A stretch of 7,482 nucleotides of DNA, from contig DJFO01000391.1 of NCBI GenBank assembly GCA_002432555.1, forward strand, positions 9,551 to 17,032. Reading direction: 5' to 3'. Below, one piece after another: positions 6,522-7,482 of this stretch. How positions within the stretch are numbered: position 1 is the first letter of the stretch; each line of letters begins with the position of its first letter. Below the pieces are notes generated by a model that was given only the letters and a program-made list of their open reading frames with translations, had not been told where the DNA came from and did no database searches. The DNA is from Marinagarivorans sp. UBA5870. Its GTDB lineage: Bacteria; Pseudomonadota; Gammaproteobacteria; Pseudomonadales; Cellvibrionaceae. The position numbers were made by a program, and so were the translations under genes.

Positions 6522-6664
6522 ACGCTGGGGGTTAGCTGTCGCTAACATTGCTGCCTGTGGGGAACAAGTCACCAATTATTCAGCGTGTTTTTGCGGCGAC
6601 ATATTGACGCTGGGCACAGAGCCTGACATTGGTCGGCGCCGAGGCGACGGAAAGCAGAAGCGAA

Positions 6665-7482
6665 TCATTCCTGATCCCGGACGGTGGCTTTTATCGATGC
6701 GATGAGAGGGGGGGCGACGCTCAGGGTTTTGATGCCGCACTTTAATAAATCGGCGATGTACTCCTTGCGGCCCGCAAGTTCGCCGCAGATCGAGAGCGGC
6801 ACTTCGGGGGCATCGGTGTGCACCATCAACATCATTCGAAAAATTACGTGGGATGCGTCTTTGAAGTATCGGTCGATGGATCCGCTCTCGCGGTCGGCGG
6901 CAAACGCGTACTGCGCCAAATCATTCGAGCCGAAACTCATGAAGTCGACGTATTTTGCTATTTCTCTGCTCGAGAAAGCGGCCGCGGGGGTCTCGATCAT
7001 GGCGCCGAGTTCCGGCATGCGAAAACCCGGCTGGCGATCGCACAGTTCGCGGAGTGCGTTTCTCACGCAGACCACGTCGCTCGGTACCGTCACCATGGGT
7101 ACCAGAATCTGAATCTTAAAATCATCCTGGAGATCCAGTATGGCTTCCAATTGGGTCAACAAGAGTTCGGGATATTCCCGCAACAAGCGGATGCCGCGCC
7201 GCCCCAGCGCCGGGTTTGACTCGGCGGAAAACCCCAGAAAAGGCAGCGGCTTATCCGAGCCGGCATCGAGCAGTCGAATACACACCGAGCGCCCCTCGGC
7301 ACCCCGCAATACATGGCGCATTTCCTGGTTGAGCTCGGTTCGGCTCGGCGGCGTGGCTCGGCCGATATAGGATTGCTCTAGCCGGTATAGCCCAATCCCA
7401 TCCGCACCATTGGCAATGGCCACACTGGTATCTTTTTGCGACCCGACATTGGCTTGGACCCGGATTACCACACCGCTGCGAG
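6665..7482 (-). CDS. PEP-utilising enzyme, PTS enzyme I-like, C-terminal domain (5' end outside window)
   Basis: The frame is open from the right edge to TGA at 6665-6667. A GTG at 7471 is in frame, but three more sense codons precede it and the conserved barrel has already begun, so the gene is cut by the window and not started there. The 271 visible residues form the PEP-binding TIM barrel. Counting from GTG 7471, key residues match E. coli enzyme I: Arg30 in GIGLYRLEQ (Arg296), Arg66 in IRLLDAGSDK (Arg332; the 36-residue spacing is the same), Glu161 in MIETPAAA and Asp185 in SFGSNDL (Mg ligands Glu431 and Asp455, same 24-residue spacing), Asn184, Arg195 (Arg465) and catalytic Cys229 in SICGELAGR (Cys502). 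It should be active. The family moves phosphate from PEP to a His on its own N-terminal domain and then to HPr. Leu-Glu-Gln replaces the usual Thr-Glu-Phe after the first Arg, so this may be a variant enzyme I or other PEP-utiliser, not housekeeping PtsI. The N-terminal domains are not visible. Confidence 0.88.
   Translation of the reverse strand, partial: RSGVVIRVQANVGSQKDTSVAIANGADGIGLYRLEQSYIGRATPPSRTELNQEMRHVLRGAEGRSVCIRLLDAGSDKPLPFLGFSAESNPALGRRGIRLLREYPELLLTQLEAILDLQDDFKIQILVPMVTVPSDVVCVRNALRELCDRQPGFRMPELGAMIETPAAAFSSREIAKYVDFMSFGSNDLAQYAFAADRESGSIDRYFKDASHVIFRMMLMVHTDAPEVPLSICGELAGRKEYIADLLKCGIKTLSVAPPLIASIKATVRDQE

Larger units (their letters stand above)
6324..6664. other. 341-base intergenic region upstream of the cytochrome operon
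   Basis: No convincing gene is seen. The region separates the minus-strand enzyme I stop from the minus-strand cytochrome start, so it should hold the 3' end of the former and the promoter of the latter. It contains a candidate promoter (6493-6521), a cluster of direct and inverted repeats (6401-6472), a perfect 6-bp stem with a TGTC loop (GTTAGC 6531-6536, GCTAAC 6541-6546) and the Shine-Dalgarno of the cytochrome gene (GAGGAG, 6335-6340). No U-tract terminator for the enzyme I gene was found. Confidence 0.7.

Noticed and set aside
6484..6705. 73-codon plus-strand frame with GAGGAG just upstream of its ATG
   Set aside because: The GAGGAG is only 2 bases from the ATG, the product resembles nothing recognisable, and its last 41 bases run antisense into the conserved enzyme I coding end. 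It could be a small gene, but support is too weak.

Overview
The window looks like chromosomal DNA of a Gram-negative, polysaccharide-degrading gammaproteobacterium, most likely in or near the Cellvibrionaceae (Cellvibrio, Saccharophagus, Teredinibacter type). The main clue is a lipoprotein whose signal peptide is joined to its functional domains by two very long poly-serine linkers, a habit of that group. The Tat signal, lipobox, GC-rich codon use and simple rho-independent terminator fit this. The assignment is an inference; no rRNA or other marker is present.

Layout, left to right. (1) 1-602, plus strand: the 3' part of a metallo-beta-lactamase-fold hydrolase, cut by the left edge. (2) 676-2085, minus strand: a three-part protein with an N-terminal zinc ribbon, a central SAM methyltransferase of the N2227/carnosine N-methyltransferase family and a C-terminal PqqD-like helical domain. 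It converges on the hydrolase gene and probably has its own promoter at 2122-2150. (3) 2202-6323, minus strand: a two-gene operon that is the centre of the window. The first gene (3549-6323) encodes a 924-residue poly-serine lipoprotein with two CxxCH haem motifs and the PSD3/PSD5/PSD4/PSCyt3/PSD2 (DUF1587/1595/1592/1588/1585) domain series, with a beta-rich module resembling xylan-binding CBM60 inserted in the middle. The second gene (2202-3491) encodes a Tat-exported HXXSHH (DUF1552) protein. The operon ends at a strong terminator (2154-2178). A perfect hairpin lies between the two genes, and a 341-base upstream region holds repeats and a candidate promoter. (4) 6665-7482, minus strand: the 3' part of a PEP-utilising enzyme of the PTS enzyme I family, with all catalytic residues present, cut by the right edge.

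The two operon products would both lie outside the cytoplasm: the cytochrome tethered by a lipid and held away from the membrane by the Ser linkers, the partner folded before Tat export. This pairing is widespread in Planctomycetes and some Proteobacteria, but its reaction is unknown. The carbohydrate-binding-like insertion and Ser linkers suggest redox chemistry on, or coupled to, plant or algal polysaccharide. This is the most interesting hypothesis in the window, and it is an inference. The flanking hydrolase, methyltransferase and enzyme I genes show no clear functional link to the operon. No mobile elements, CRISPR arrays, tRNA or rRNA genes were seen.
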